Source: Sphingobacterium puteale (GTDB lineage Bacteria > Bacteroidota > Bacteroidia > Sphingobacteriales > Sphingobacteriaceae). From it: a stretch of 64,000 nt of DNA. Below, piece by piece: positions 1 through 7,509 of the stretch. Every line of letters starts with the position of its first letter. The first letter of the stretch is position 1. Position numbers and translations under genes: made by a program. A model generated the notes under the pieces. The model was not told where the DNA came from, searched no databases, and was given only the letters and a program-made list of their open reading frames with translations. The stretch spans positions 1 to 64,000 of the forward strand of contig NZ_RBWS01000014.1 of NCBI RefSeq assembly GCF_003627955.1, read 5' to 3'.

Positions 1-1
1 A

Positions 2-475
2 ATACTGGATGCAATAATTACCCATGACACTTATATCAGTCGATTGATCATAACTGAAAAACCTGAAACTTATATTGAAAACAAATTTATCAAAGATATG
101 ATACATACGACTTACAAGGAGGATTATCCTCTGGGAGATGCTATTGGAATCAGGGAATTGTTTAGCCATCTTGGTTATAGCATGCAAGATTCAATCGGTT
201 TCCTAAATCAGACAAGAGCAAGGGATACAGTATACATTCCCCAATCGATCGCTCATAAGTATATGGTTAAAGACAGCAATAGATTGACTATGGAAGAACG
301 TTTTTTAACAAAGCTGGTCTTCCACTTACCTATTCTGACATATGACGGCCAAAAAGCATTTGTGTCCGTGGATCATATATGTGGTGGATTGTGTGGCCAG
401 GGATGGTATTTTATTCTTGAAAAAATAAAAGGCAAATGGAAGGTTGTAAAATATGAGGGGACTTGGATAGCTTAA
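2..475 (+). CDS. Hypothetical protein with CGGLCG / KWKVVKYEGTW C-terminus (5' partial)
   Basis: The reading frame is open from base 2 to the TAA at 473-475 with no stop upstream, so the gene enters from outside the window. A TTG at 44 is a possible start but there is no reason to prefer it. The visible part is a soluble, mixed alpha/beta-looking protein. Its C-terminal third has a Cys/Gly-rich segment CGGLCGQGWYF, then an amphipathic strand and the ending KGKWKVVKYEGTWIA. From memory, endings of the type CGGLCG-x-WYFLEK-x-NGKWKVV occur in small unannotated Bacteroidota proteins; no function is known to me. The last 45 bases recur near 1.7 and 6.25 kb, fused there to other genes. It is probably the tail of an effector/immunity-type array, which is an inference. 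Confidence 0.5.
   Translation: MLDAIITHDTYISRLIITEKPETYIENKFIKDMIHTTYKEDYPLGDAIGIRELFSHLGYSMQDSIGFLNQTRARDTVYIPQSIAHKYMVKDSNRLTMEERFLTKLVFHLPILTYDGQKAFVSVDHICGGLCGQGWYFILEKIKGKWKVVKYEGTWIA
431..475 (+). repeat. 3'-end repeat, copy A (KGKWKVVKYEGTW)
   Basis: This is the intact-looking copy of a 45-base coding segment found three times in the first 6.3 kb. It encodes KGKWKVVKYEGTWIA and the stop. Similarity to copy B (1713-1760) continues past the stop through the CAATAGCAATAT stretch, so the repeat is a DNA-level duplication and not only protein conservation. Confidence 0.7.
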
Positions 476-637
476 TATCAATAGCAATATGAAGTAGTCG
501 ACAACACGGCTTGAATAGATTATCGGATTTTTAAATGAAAAGAGTATTTTCAATTGTGTATTAAAAAATTAAAAAAATAATACTAAATGCTATTTTTACA
601 GCATATTCGTATTTTGTAACCAACTGTTAATAGTAAT

Positions 638-826
638 ATGATGGCAGACGACGAACTAGAAAATGTAGATCCAGACGATATTAGCGATTTACTTGTTAAA
701 GTTGAAAAATCATTTGACATGAAGTTTGAGAGCACCGAACTGATGCACATTATCACTTTTGGTGAACTATGTGATCACATCGTCAATAAAATTCAACTAG
801 CGCATTCGAACGACTGCACAAGCTAA
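638..826 (+). pseudogene. Truncated carrier-protein-like small protein (FGELCDH motif)
   Basis: The 62-residue acidic, helical ORF contains KSFDMKFESTELMHI, TFGELCDHI and ends NDCTS. From memory, Bacteroidota proteins of this type continue after NDCT with a QQAFYKLR-like segment, so this copy appears cut at its C-terminus. The sequence pattern resembles acyl-carrier-protein folds (an acidic helix before a KTFGEL-like segment), but no DSL phosphopantetheine site is visible. The stop TAA (824-826) lies at the junction with a KilA-N reading frame that starts in another frame at the same place. It is most likely a recombination remnant; whether it is expressed is unknown. Confidence 0.45.
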
Positions 827-1541
827 AGATGGAGACTTTTTCATTTCTGATTGGCTTCGAAACAGAAACACAGTTAAATATCTGGGTATTTGGGAAAGCA
901 TTTATAACCCTCTTTTTAATTATGGCGAATTCGCCGTAATTAAAAGTCAGGCCGGACTTAACAGTTATAAAATCAGTGTTAAAGATTGGGTTGAGAAGAC
1001 AAATGCTATTGGCTTAAAAGCGACCGCAGGAAGATATGGGGGGACATATGCGCATCCTGATATAGCTTTTGAATTCGGCATGTGGATTAGCCCCCATTTT
1101 AAAATTTACTTAATCAAAGAATTTCAGCGTCTAAAAGATGAAGAAAATGATCGTTTGAAATTGAACTGGGGCTTACAAAGGACACTAGCCAAAGTAAATT
1201 ATCACATTCACACTGATGCTATAAAGGAAAACCTCATTCCTTCAGAAATTACCAAGCAACAAGCGAATTCCGTTTATGCCAGCGAAGCCGATATACTGAA
1301 TGTCGCACTATTTGGTATGACAGCCAAACAATGGAGAGATACTAATCCTGACAAAAAGGGCAATATTCGAGACTACACGATTATAGAACAGTTGGTCGTG
1401 CTAAGCAACATGGAAAGTATAAATGCGTTGCTGATCCAACAAGACCTACCACAAAATGAAAGACTTATACAACTGAACAAAGTAGCGGTAACCCAAATGA
1501 AGTCGCTCGTAGAAAATAAGGCTGTTAAAAAATTGAAATAG
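825..1541 (+). pseudogene. KilA-N domain protein lacking its N-terminus
   Basis: The frame is open from 801 and becomes KilA-N-like at about 828: NWLRNRNT-type SDWLRNRNTVKYLGIWE, AGLNSYKI, AIGLKATAGRYGGTYAHPD, FEFGMWISPHFKIYLIKEFQRLK, then the conserved C-terminal half with NVALFGMTAKQWRD and GNIRDYTIIEQLVVLSN. KilA-N proteins are phage and mobile-element DNA-binding proteins. The first part of the KilA-N domain is missing and the first ATG is 1080, inside the domain, so a normal product cannot be made. The 5' edge coincides with the truncated carrier-like ORF at 638-826, which points to a deletion or recombination joint near 823-830. Confidence 0.7.
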
Positions 1542-1621
1542 AAAATCACACGTATTTTTAGAGAAAGTTTCTACGATTACTGGAAAGAAATGCTGACTTT
1601 AAATTCTATGAATCCAAAAAT

Positions 1622-1778
1622 ATGACAACATTTACGACGCGCCAGTGGCTCGAAGAAAGCAAGCCCATATTGCGTTTTCAATAATCATGATGGTGACTGG
1701 CAGTTTTTGACCAGCAAATGGAAGGTTGTTAAATATGAGGATACTTGGATAGTTAAGACCAATAGCAATATTGGGTGA
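1622..1778 (+). pseudogene. Frameshifted DWQFL-type fragment joined to repeat copy B
   Basis: One frame starting at ATG 1622 reads MTTFTTRQWLEESKPILRFQ and stops at 1684. A second frame takes over at about 1671 with VFNNHDGDWQFLTS and runs into SKWKVVKYEDTWI, ending at TGA 1776-1778. The order TTRQ...KPIL...HDGDWQFL matches, from memory, a family of small Bacteroidota proteins in which these motifs are continuous, so a one-base frameshift near 1675 is likely. The 3' part is copy B of the KWKVVKYEGTW repeat, which does not belong to that family. This is a degraded chimera. Confidence 0.5.
1713..1760 (+). repeat. 3'-end repeat, copy B (SKWKVVKYEDTWI)
   Basis: This copy differs from copy A at only a few bases over its length, and weaker similarity continues downstream to about 1792. 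Its stop codon is changed (AGTTAAG instead of AGCTTAA), so the frame reads a few codons further. It is fused to the DWQFL-type fragment. Confidence 0.65.
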
Positions 1779-1819
1779 TCATTAACACAGCTATTCACAA
1801 AAATCTGTAAAACGCAGAA

Positions 1820-1861
1820 CCACTCTATATTCTAATGATAAAATTAAAGGATATAGAGTGG
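1820..1861 (-). terminator. Hairpin terminator after the serine hydrolase gene
   Basis: Perfect 11-bp arms CCACTCTATAT (1820-1830) and ATATAGAGTGG (1851-1861) flank a 20-base AT-rich loop. It lies 11 bases past the stop of the minus-strand gene ending at 1872. There is no long T-run, so the strength is uncertain. Confidence 0.5.
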
Positions 1862-1871
1862 AACACTTGCT

Positions 1872-3434
1872 TTAATCTATTCGCTTTAAATCCAGATCTT
1901 GAAAGTCGAAACTAAAATCAATTGAAGGTGATATTCCTTTCATTTTAAATGATTGTGCTTTACCTCTTTTACTATAATCAAATATCACAAACGCATCACA
2001 ATTCATATCTTGATAATCCCATTTCACGGCAAACGTATTTTTATCATAAAAAAACATGCGGCCATTTAATTTTGGCGAACGCAAACTCCTGATTCTAAGC
2101 TCACCATTCTTCTCATAAATTTCCATTTGTCCAAACCATTTATCGTTATACATACCCATTAAATTCTGACGATTGTATTTGATACCACTCAAAGAATCTA
2201 CCTGTGCCCAAACTTCCTTTGTTACCGCATCTGTTGCACCAATGTTACGCGAGAGATTTCGGGCTCGGTTGTCGATCCACTCGGCATCATCTAAGCCGAA
2301 ATAACTGTCAAGAATAGCTCTAGTAATAGCAAATGCCAGCCCCCCGCCCCCATTTTCTGTATTGGTTAAAACAACTATCCCCAACTTCATATCCGGCACT
2401 AACATCACCTGTGACAACATTCCGGGTAAGCCACCGGTATGCATAGCAGTAAGATGACCTCTCATATCATTTAACACCCAACCTAATCCATATCCGTTAA
2501 ATTGCGTGTTATACCGTTCTGAAATATAGTTGGGTAGAACAGTTTGAATCGTCCACATCTTTCCGCTACTGGCAGAACTAAATAATAATGATTTTAGATC
2601 ATCACCATACCGCCCCTTATTAAGCTGTGTTAACATCCATTTTGACATGTCTGCCACATTTGAATATATTCCGCCGGCTGGTCCAATCATTCCAATAGCA
2701 AACCGGTCTATCTTTTTTAATTCACCGGTTGCCGCAGAATGCGGTGCTGCCACATTCTTGGCATCCTGAATATTTGAATCTCCGACAAATGAAGAATTCA
2801 TCTGCAAAGGATTGAATATTCGCTTTTGAATAAATTCTTCGTAACTCATCTTGCTCACCCTTGCGATAATTTCTCCAGCAATGATGTATAATAAATTGTC
2901 ATAATTATATTTTGTCCGGAAGGAAGAAACTGGTTTAAAATGTTGGAAAATACCAAACAGATCTTTCACTGTAAAGTCAGCTCCATCGGGAATAAATGTT
3001 AAATCTCCCGCGCCAAGTCCAAGACCGCTACGATGAGTTAGTAAATCAACGATATTAAAATTGTCGGTCACATAATCATTGTACATTTTAAATTCGGGAA
3101 TATAATCTTTTACTTTATCATCCCAGGTTATCTTTCCTTCATCTACCAATATTGCAAGCGCAGCCGCAGTGAATGCTTTAGTGTTGGATGCTATTTGGAA
3201 GTTGGTATATTCGGTTACTTTTTCCTTCGTAGTAATTGAAGCAACACCATAACCTTTTTGATGTATCACCTGGCCATCTTTCACAACTGCAATCGAGGCT
3301 CCAGCGACATTCAATTTAACCAAAGCTTCTTCCATAAGGGAGTCTATCTTTTGATAAGATAATTGGGAGAAAAGTGGAAGTGCGATCAATAACAACACTA
3401 TTATTAAGGCAAACTCAGATATTCTTTTTTTCAT
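1872..3434 (-). CDS. Secreted serine hydrolase, beta-lactamase/PBP4* family, with DUF3471-like tail
   Basis: The product has 520 residues. Residues 1-24 form a signal peptide ending in LFSQ. The penicillin-recognising fold follows, with the SxxK motif SNTK at 83-86 (Ser83 nucleophile, Lys86), the second motif YDN at 178-180 and the third motif HTGG near 335. The C-terminal part (about 420-520) looks like the small beta-domain (DUF3471 type) that often follows this fold. Such enzymes act in the periplasm as D-amino-acid peptidases or esterases; the substrate cannot be read from sequence. It lies 71 bases downstream of an AraC regulator gene in the same direction, so co-transcription or control by that regulator is possible. 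True beta-lactamase activity is not implied. Confidence 0.85.
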   Translation of the reverse strand: MKKRISEFALIIVLLLIALPLFSQLSYQKIDSLMEEALVKLNVAGASIAVVKDGQVIHQKGYGVASITTKEKVTEYTNFQIASNTKAFTAAALAILVDEGKITWDDKVKDYIPEFKMYNDYVTDNFNIVDLLTHRSGLGLGAGDLTFIPDGADFTVKDLFGIFQHFKPVSSFRTKYNYDNLLYIIAGEIIARVSKMSYEEFIQKRIFNPLQMNSSFVGDSNIQDAKNVAAPHSAATGELKKIDRFAIGMIGPAGGIYSNVADMSKWMLTQLNKGRYGDDLKSLLFSSASSGKMWTIQTVLPNYISERYNTQFNGYGLGWVLNDMRGHLTAMHTGGLPGMLSQVMLVPDMKLGIVVLTNTENGGGGLAFAITRAILDSYFGLDDAEWIDNRARNLSRNIGATDAVTKEVWAQVDSLSGIKYNRQNLMGMYNDKWFGQMEIYEKNGELRIRSLRSPKLNGRMFFYDKNTFAVKWDYQDMNCDAFVIFDYSKRGKAQSFKMKGISPSIDFSFDFQDLDLKRID

Positions 3435-3505
3435 GGTTTATATTGTCAAAATGTAGCTTAAAGTAACAATGAAAAAAACATTAAAAATTGTAAAAATGTT
3501 ACCAA

Positions 3506-4315
3506 CTATATGAAACGCCAAATATTCTTTATTTCGATATCTACATTTTTAAAGAAAGAATTCGGACTCGATTTGGTAAGGGCCTTAAAGTCTTTTACAA
3601 AATGGGGCTGATCGTAGAATTCGTTTTTATAGGACAATTCTGTTAAATTTCTAACCCTTGCTTTGCTATCAATTGTATTCCTAAATCTAAATATCTTCCG
3701 GTAATCCATGGGGGATTTTCCCAGATGTTTGTATATCAATTTGTAAAGATGCTTTCTTGATATATTATTTTTTAGGGCGATGTCTGCGATTTTCATATTA
3801 GATTCAAGATCAACCAAAATATTTTCAATTTTTCGAAAATCTTTGTATCTAAACTTCGAAAGCCAATAAGCTTCAAATTCATTTCGTTGAATCTGCCTCT
3901 CAGAAATATGAAAAATACGGCTCATTTCCCTTTCAAAATCATCAAAATGAGATCCAAATTCCACAGGTTGCAAGGAAGAAAACATAATCTCCCAATTCTC
4001 CAAAAAACGATTAATTCCAAGCGGCTTAAAATAAATAGTGATTTCTTTAATGGGCCGCTCGTAACGTATTGTTATTGGTTTGGTATAGTTATAAATCAAG
4101 TTAGCATAGATATTTTTTTTTGCTGAAGGTACAATTGAGATTTGATTTTCATTAAATGTAACGCTTGAATCAGAATTTATGGAAACGATGCAGTAGTTGT
4201 TAGGAAAGGTAAAATATTCCTCAATTTCTTCCGAAGCATCGTCAGCAATAAAATAATAGCCCTCGATGTATTTCCTTAAGGTTTCATTTTCTGGTATATA
4301 AAACTGTAATTTCAA
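3506..4315 (-). CDS. AraC family transcriptional regulator
   Basis: The product has 269 residues. The N-terminal half (1-150) is a ligand-sensing-like beta-rich domain beginning with FYIPENETLRKYIEGYYF, a form common in Bacteroidota AraC proteins. The C-terminal half holds the two helix-turn-helix units: first IADIALKNNISRKHLYKLIY (about 170-190), second FYDQPHFVKDFKALTKSSPNSFF-like (about 228-250). It sits between the DinB-like gene and the serine hydrolase on the same strand and probably regulates one of them. The ligand is unknown. Confidence 0.85.
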   Translation of the reverse strand: MKLQFYIPENETLRKYIEGYYFIADDASEEIEEYFTFPNNYCIVSINSDSSVTFNENQISIVPSAKKNIYANLIYNYTKPITIRYERPIKEITIYFKPLGINRFLENWEIMFSSLQPVEFGSHFDDFEREMSRIFHISERQIQRNEFEAYWLSKFRYKDFRKIENILVDLESNMKIADIALKNNISRKHLYKLIYKHLGKSPMDYRKIFRFRNTIDSKARVRNLTELSYKNEFYDQPHFVKDFKALTKSSPNSFFKNVDIEIKNIWRFI

Positions 4316-4365
4316 TTGTCATTTTCTTTAGTGATAACGAATAGTAGGTTTGTCTTCTGCGACGT

Positions 4366-4857
4366 TTATTCTTTCACCTGAGATACCCATTTCGGCGCAC
4401 GATCAATTGTCTGTCTAAGGTATAAATTCAATTGTGCAACATGATGCTGAATATGCCGCATATTATACAATAGAATCTCAAGTAAAGAAAAGTTCTTAGA
4501 TTCGTTGATCCAACGGGCATTCATTCTGCTCGGTGTGAGTTCTTCTATATGCTTTCTAGCTTTCTGTCTACATTGCTCCAAATACGCAAGAATTTCTGAC
4601 CTGGTATATGTCCGGTCTGGCTTTTTGCCCGTCGGATCAAATTCTGAAAATGTAAATGGTTTTGGTGGCTCAAATTTATTGGGTTCTACAGATAAATAAT
4701 AATCTGTCCAAAAGAGACAGTGGAAAGACAGGTACCAAAAATCTAGTGCGGTGTCCCAATGTTCATCGGGGCACATATGGATCGCGTTTTCGAGCATGTC
4801 TAAACTAGCTCCAAACTGGCTCCAAAGTGCGTCTTTTATCATAATTGAATCTTGCAT
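4366..4857 (-). CDS. DinB-like metal-binding protein
   Basis: The 163 residues form a four-helix-bundle pattern. Candidate metal ligands are His49 in the LSFHCLFWTDY segment and the histidines of the terminal HIQHHVAQLNLYLR helix (about 135-141), which is the typical DinB/DUF664 ending. Members are thiol-transferase-like or of unknown role, often stress-linked. The start is 10 bases after the stop of the upstream gene (4868-5233), so the two are probably co-transcribed. Confidence 0.75.
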   Translation of the reverse strand: MQDSIMIKDALWSQFGASLDMLENAIHMCPDEHWDTALDFWYLSFHCLFWTDYYLSVEPNKFEPPKPFTFSEFDPTGKKPDRTYTRSEILAYLEQCRQKARKHIEELTPSRMNARWINESKNFSLLEILLYNMRHIQHHVAQLNLYLRQTIDRAPKWVSQVKE

Positions 4858-4867
4858 ATTTGACTTT

Positions 4868-5233
4868 TTACTCGGTGCCGCGATTGTTTCTTGGAGAATT
4901 ATTGTAATTCTCTATATTAGTATAAGCCTCACCCAAATGCAGTCCTAAGCGTTTTTTAAAATCAGGATTTTTGGAAAAATCCAATTTACCCAAAAAACTT
5001 AGATAAATGGCATTTTGAACCCGTTTATCAACTAAAGGCAAATTCTTGGTTAAAAAATCTACCATAACATCGAAGGTAATCAGATCATTTTTAGCTATAG
5101 CTTGCTGTATAAATCGTTTAAAACGGCCTATTTGAAAGGTCATAGAATCTCTGTAATCTTCATCTAAAAACTCTTCTTTCAAACTCGGAAACAATTGAAT
5201 CAACTCTTTAATAAATAAATCTTGGTCCTTCAT
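4868..5233 (-). CDS. Conserved small helical protein of unknown function (DUF7674-like)
   Basis: The 121-residue soluble protein has no signal peptide. It has the pattern LFPSLKEEFLDEDYRDSMTF, then a helical FKRFIQQAIAKNDLITFDVM and a C-terminal FLGKLDF...LGLHLGEAY segment. This resembles a family of small bacterial proteins annotated as DUF7674, assigned from memory and not by a search. It leads a four-gene minus-strand group with DinB-like, AraC and serine-hydrolase genes. Confidence 0.6.
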   Translation of the reverse strand: MKDQDLFIKELIQLFPSLKEEFLDEDYRDSMTFQIGRFKRFIQQAIAKNDLITFDVMVDFLTKNLPLVDKRVQNAIYLSFLGKLDFSKNPDFKKRLGLHLGEAYTNIENYNNSPRNNRGTE

Positions 5234-5305
5234 AATTATTATTTTGGAACAACTTCCTTACTTTCTTCCACCCCAAGTCAATAGATTTTGAATACGATGA
5301 TTAAA

Positions 5306-5473
5306 TTAGCGTTTTATATAATCCCGATATTCTTCCTGAACATGGCCTAGCCACTGCTCTACAGATTTTCCCAGTTTCAGCCTTGTTATGATTTGATCGT
5401 CTGTTAAATACTGTATCATAAATAAAAACCTGATGCATGAATTTAGTAAATTGTACTTTGGAAAGGAAATCAT
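5306..5473 (-). CDS. Short unrecognised ORF, possibly a gene fragment
   Basis: ATG at 5473 gives 55 residues, including YLTDDQIITRLKLGKSVEQW and ending EEYRDYIKR. The codon pattern and the composition (charged helix, Trp, Gly) look protein-like. It lies just downstream of a RhuM remnant on the same strand, and the stretch 5234-5907 holds no complete recognised gene. It could be a truncated small protein or an N-terminal fragment; I do not recognise the family. Confidence 0.3.
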   Translation of the reverse strand: MISFPKYNLLNSCIRFLFMIQYLTDDQIITRLKLGKSVEQWLGHVQEEYRDYIKR

Positions 5474-5505
5474 TTTGGCATCATCTTTTAAACCATTTGA
5501 TAGAT

Positions 5506-5625
5506 TTAGGAAAGTAAGTTACTAACCCAATCTGTCATCTTCATCCGCACCTGTCAGTGAGCCATATTCTCCGCAAAATCAAGATACATGGTCACTACTC
5601 TATTCAACTCGCTCAGTTCTACACC
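5506..5625 (-). pseudogene. Fragment of a RhuM-family (virulence protein RhuM-like) gene
   Basis: The minus strand reads GVELSELNRVVTMYLDFAEN, an MAH, a TGA stop, then QVRMKMTDWVSNLLS and a TAA at 5506-5508. ELNRVV-x-MYLDFAE followed by M-x-M-x-DW is the characteristic C-terminal region of RhuM proteins. The internal nonsense codon, the altered ending and the absence of the other ~250 residues make this a decayed fragment. The remainder up to 5907 shows no other recognisable gene. Confidence 0.5.
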
Positions 5626-5907
5626 AAAGAAAAGAAGCAAAAGAACATCACTTGATTATGGTTGGTTTTTATCTTTACGATTGTTGAGGATATTTTTATT
5701 TCAGTCAATTTACTGATGAAGACTTTAGGGAACTTGATAATTCAAAATACGCATTGCGTGTATTTGCGAGTTGTGCTTCACTCTAATTGAACTCAACGCC
5801 TAATTTCCTCAGTTTATTCGATTTTTTCCTGCGTTCATTGTTTTGTTATTGAATAAAAAACAGCACCATAATATTTTTGCTTCATCAAACAATTAAAATC
5901 AAAAAAG

Positions 5908-6309
5908 ATGAATAGAGAATTAGTATTTTTAAGAATTTTCGCAGTTGCAACTGTTATAGGAATTACATTTATTTCATTAACTGCATTTAAAAAATCAGAA
6001 AACCAAAAATTTAGTAAAATAGATGTAGAACGTATCAACATTGTGGAAAAAGACGGAACGGTAAAAATGGTTATTACCAATGTAGATCGTTTTCCGAACG
6101 GAACTAGCAAAATCAATAATCGCCCGACCAACGCAGACCGAAAAAAACGTTCGGGAATGTTATTCTTTAACGAAGAAGGAATAGAATGTGGCGGATTTAT
6201 CTATGACGGAAGAAAAACGGAAAACGGACATTCGGCGGGGCTTAAACAAAAGGCAAATGGAAGGTGGTTAAATATGAAGGTACTTGGGAAGCTTAGTACG
6301 ATTAAATAA
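5908..6309 (+). pseudogene. Membrane-anchored conserved protein, truncated and fused to repeat copy C
   Basis: The first 112 residues are coherent: an N-terminal anchor (about 8-27), then KIDVERINIVEKDGTVKMVI, RKKRSGMLFFNEEGIECGG and TENGHSAG. These match, from memory, a Bacteroidota hypothetical family of roughly 160-200 residues that continues after GHSAG into a SLTFDQY-like segment. Here the frame instead enters the KGKWKVVKYEGTW repeat (6252-6296) in the wrong frame and yields the nonsense tail LKQKANGRWLNMKVLGKLST. The junction is at about 6243-6252. The 3' third of the original gene is therefore replaced. Confidence 0.6.
6252..6296 (+). repeat. 3'-end repeat, copy C (KGKWKVVKYEGTWEA)
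   Basis: Read in its own frame this segment gives KGKWKVVKYEGTWEA and TAG, nearly the same as copy A at 431-475. It is out of frame with the ORF it is attached to, so it arrived as DNA. No similarity to copy A is evident beyond the stop codon. Confidence 0.65.
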
Positions 6310-6460
6310 TCTTCCCTATCTACTGGTCATCCGTTTTCGAATCCGGATGGTCAATGGCATCAAAACATCCAATATATCAACAAATTAGTAAAATAACAAT
6401 TAATCCACCGATAAAGCTAACAAACAATAATGCAAGCAGGCAATAAAGGATGGCTATTTA

Positions 6461-6865
6461 TTAGTGGTTTTCAGTTGATGGCTTGCAACAAAAAAGTAAG
6501 CTCAAGTAATTGCCTGAATGATAATTTTTCTTTCTGCTGCGTACTTCCAGCGAAGGGGATACAACAATATAGAGTTCCTCGAAATCCAACAACATAATGT
6601 GATCAAAACGAATATAGAGTGTCTTGTTGATCTGTAAATAAATACCGCCGTGAAGATCGTCTATGGTATCCTCATCTTCAAAGAGAAAAGGTACAGCATA
6701 TCCTTCATCAATAATAACGTAATCAAAACCTTCACCGTAGATAAAAGCATAAAATTCATATTGAAGAGCAGCTGGGTCATCATTGGCTGATTCTTTTCTA
6801 TTTGATGCACTAAATGTATTCGCTAATCTCTCTGCTTCTTCTAACAGATCATTCTCCCTGATAAT
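6461..6865 (-). pseudogene. 134-codon open frame without a start, in frame behind a TAG
   Basis: The minus-strand frame directly after the TAG of the membrane-protein gene (6866-6868) stays open for 134 codons and is clearly protein-like: LEEAERLANTFSASNRKESA, DDPAALQYEFYAFIYGEGFD, YAVPFLFEDEDTIDDL, then a basic end. It has no ATG, GTG or TTG near its beginning except codons well inside. Either the two frames are one gene split by a nonsense codon, or this is a gene that lost its start by recombination. The family is not recognised. Acidic Y/F/D-rich composition is common in small immunity-type proteins, which is only suggestive. Confidence 0.4.
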
Positions 6866-7405
6866 CTATGGATTAAAATATGAAGATTTATTAAGAAGTT
6901 CACTACCAATAACGTTGAACAAGCTTTTCCGGTAAGGGCTATATTGAAGCAAAAATATATAGCCATTCGCCACCGCACATAAGAACCACATTATATCCCA
7001 CGGAACATTGTGACACGTGAGATCAGGACTAGTAGCGCGTATATAACCTGGAACAAATAGCTTTTCTATCGGCAGGGAATTCCGATATAAAATTCCTGCC
7101 ATTAAAAAAACGGTCAATGTGTAGGGTACAAATGTCCAAAATGCTTTGAATTTGACTGGTTTATATCCATAATAAGATACTATACTCCATATAGTTAAAA
7201 TGAGTGCTATTCCAGAAAAACACACAGCAGCCGGCAAAATCAACTTCAAACGATCTAAAATAAACGCTAGAAACACATCTTGCGGTGCAGATACGAAGAC
7301 AGGAATATAGGCGGCAAATCCGCAAATTGACACAAATATAATAGTTACAGAAAGACAAACAATATAGTCCTTCCACTTTGTTTTATGTTTATTGGTACTT
7401 TTCAT
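6866..7405 (-). CDS. Unknown four-helix membrane protein
   Basis: The 179 residues start MKSTNKHKTKWKDY. Four hydrophobic segments lie at about 14-36, 48-70, 80-102 and 138-157. The loop TSPDLTCHNVPWDIMW between helices 3 and 4 is the only distinctive motif. The TAG at its end is followed in frame by a further 134 open codons (6461-6865), so the real protein may be longer. The neighbour at 7510-8757 is another multi-helix membrane protein on the same strand, with 104 bases between them. No family is recognised. Confidence 0.5.
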   Translation of the reverse strand: MKSTNKHKTKWKDYIVCLSVTIIFVSICGFAAYIPVFVSAPQDVFLAFILDRLKLILPAAVCFSGIALILTIWSIVSYYGYKPVKFKAFWTFVPYTLTVFLMAGILYRNSLPIEKLFVPGYIRATSPDLTCHNVPWDIMWFLCAVANGYIFLLQYSPYRKSLFNVIGSELLNKSSYFNP

Positions 7406-7509
7406 GATTATATATTGGTAATAAAATGTAGAAAACTCTCTAAATAAATCCTATTAGACAAACGCCTGCCGTTCAAAATTCAATAATTTCTTCATAAACT
7501 GCATTCCCT

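Noticed and set aside
5835..6131. 98-codon minus-strand frame opposite the 5908 gene.
   Set aside because: It is the antisense shadow of a coherent plus-strand coding sequence.
6326..6350. TTCGAATCC with flanking complementary bases, looking like a tRNA T-arm.
   Set aside because: The stem is TCCG/CGGA around a ten-base loop, with no anticodon arm or acceptor stem upstream and no CCA. No tRNA is present.
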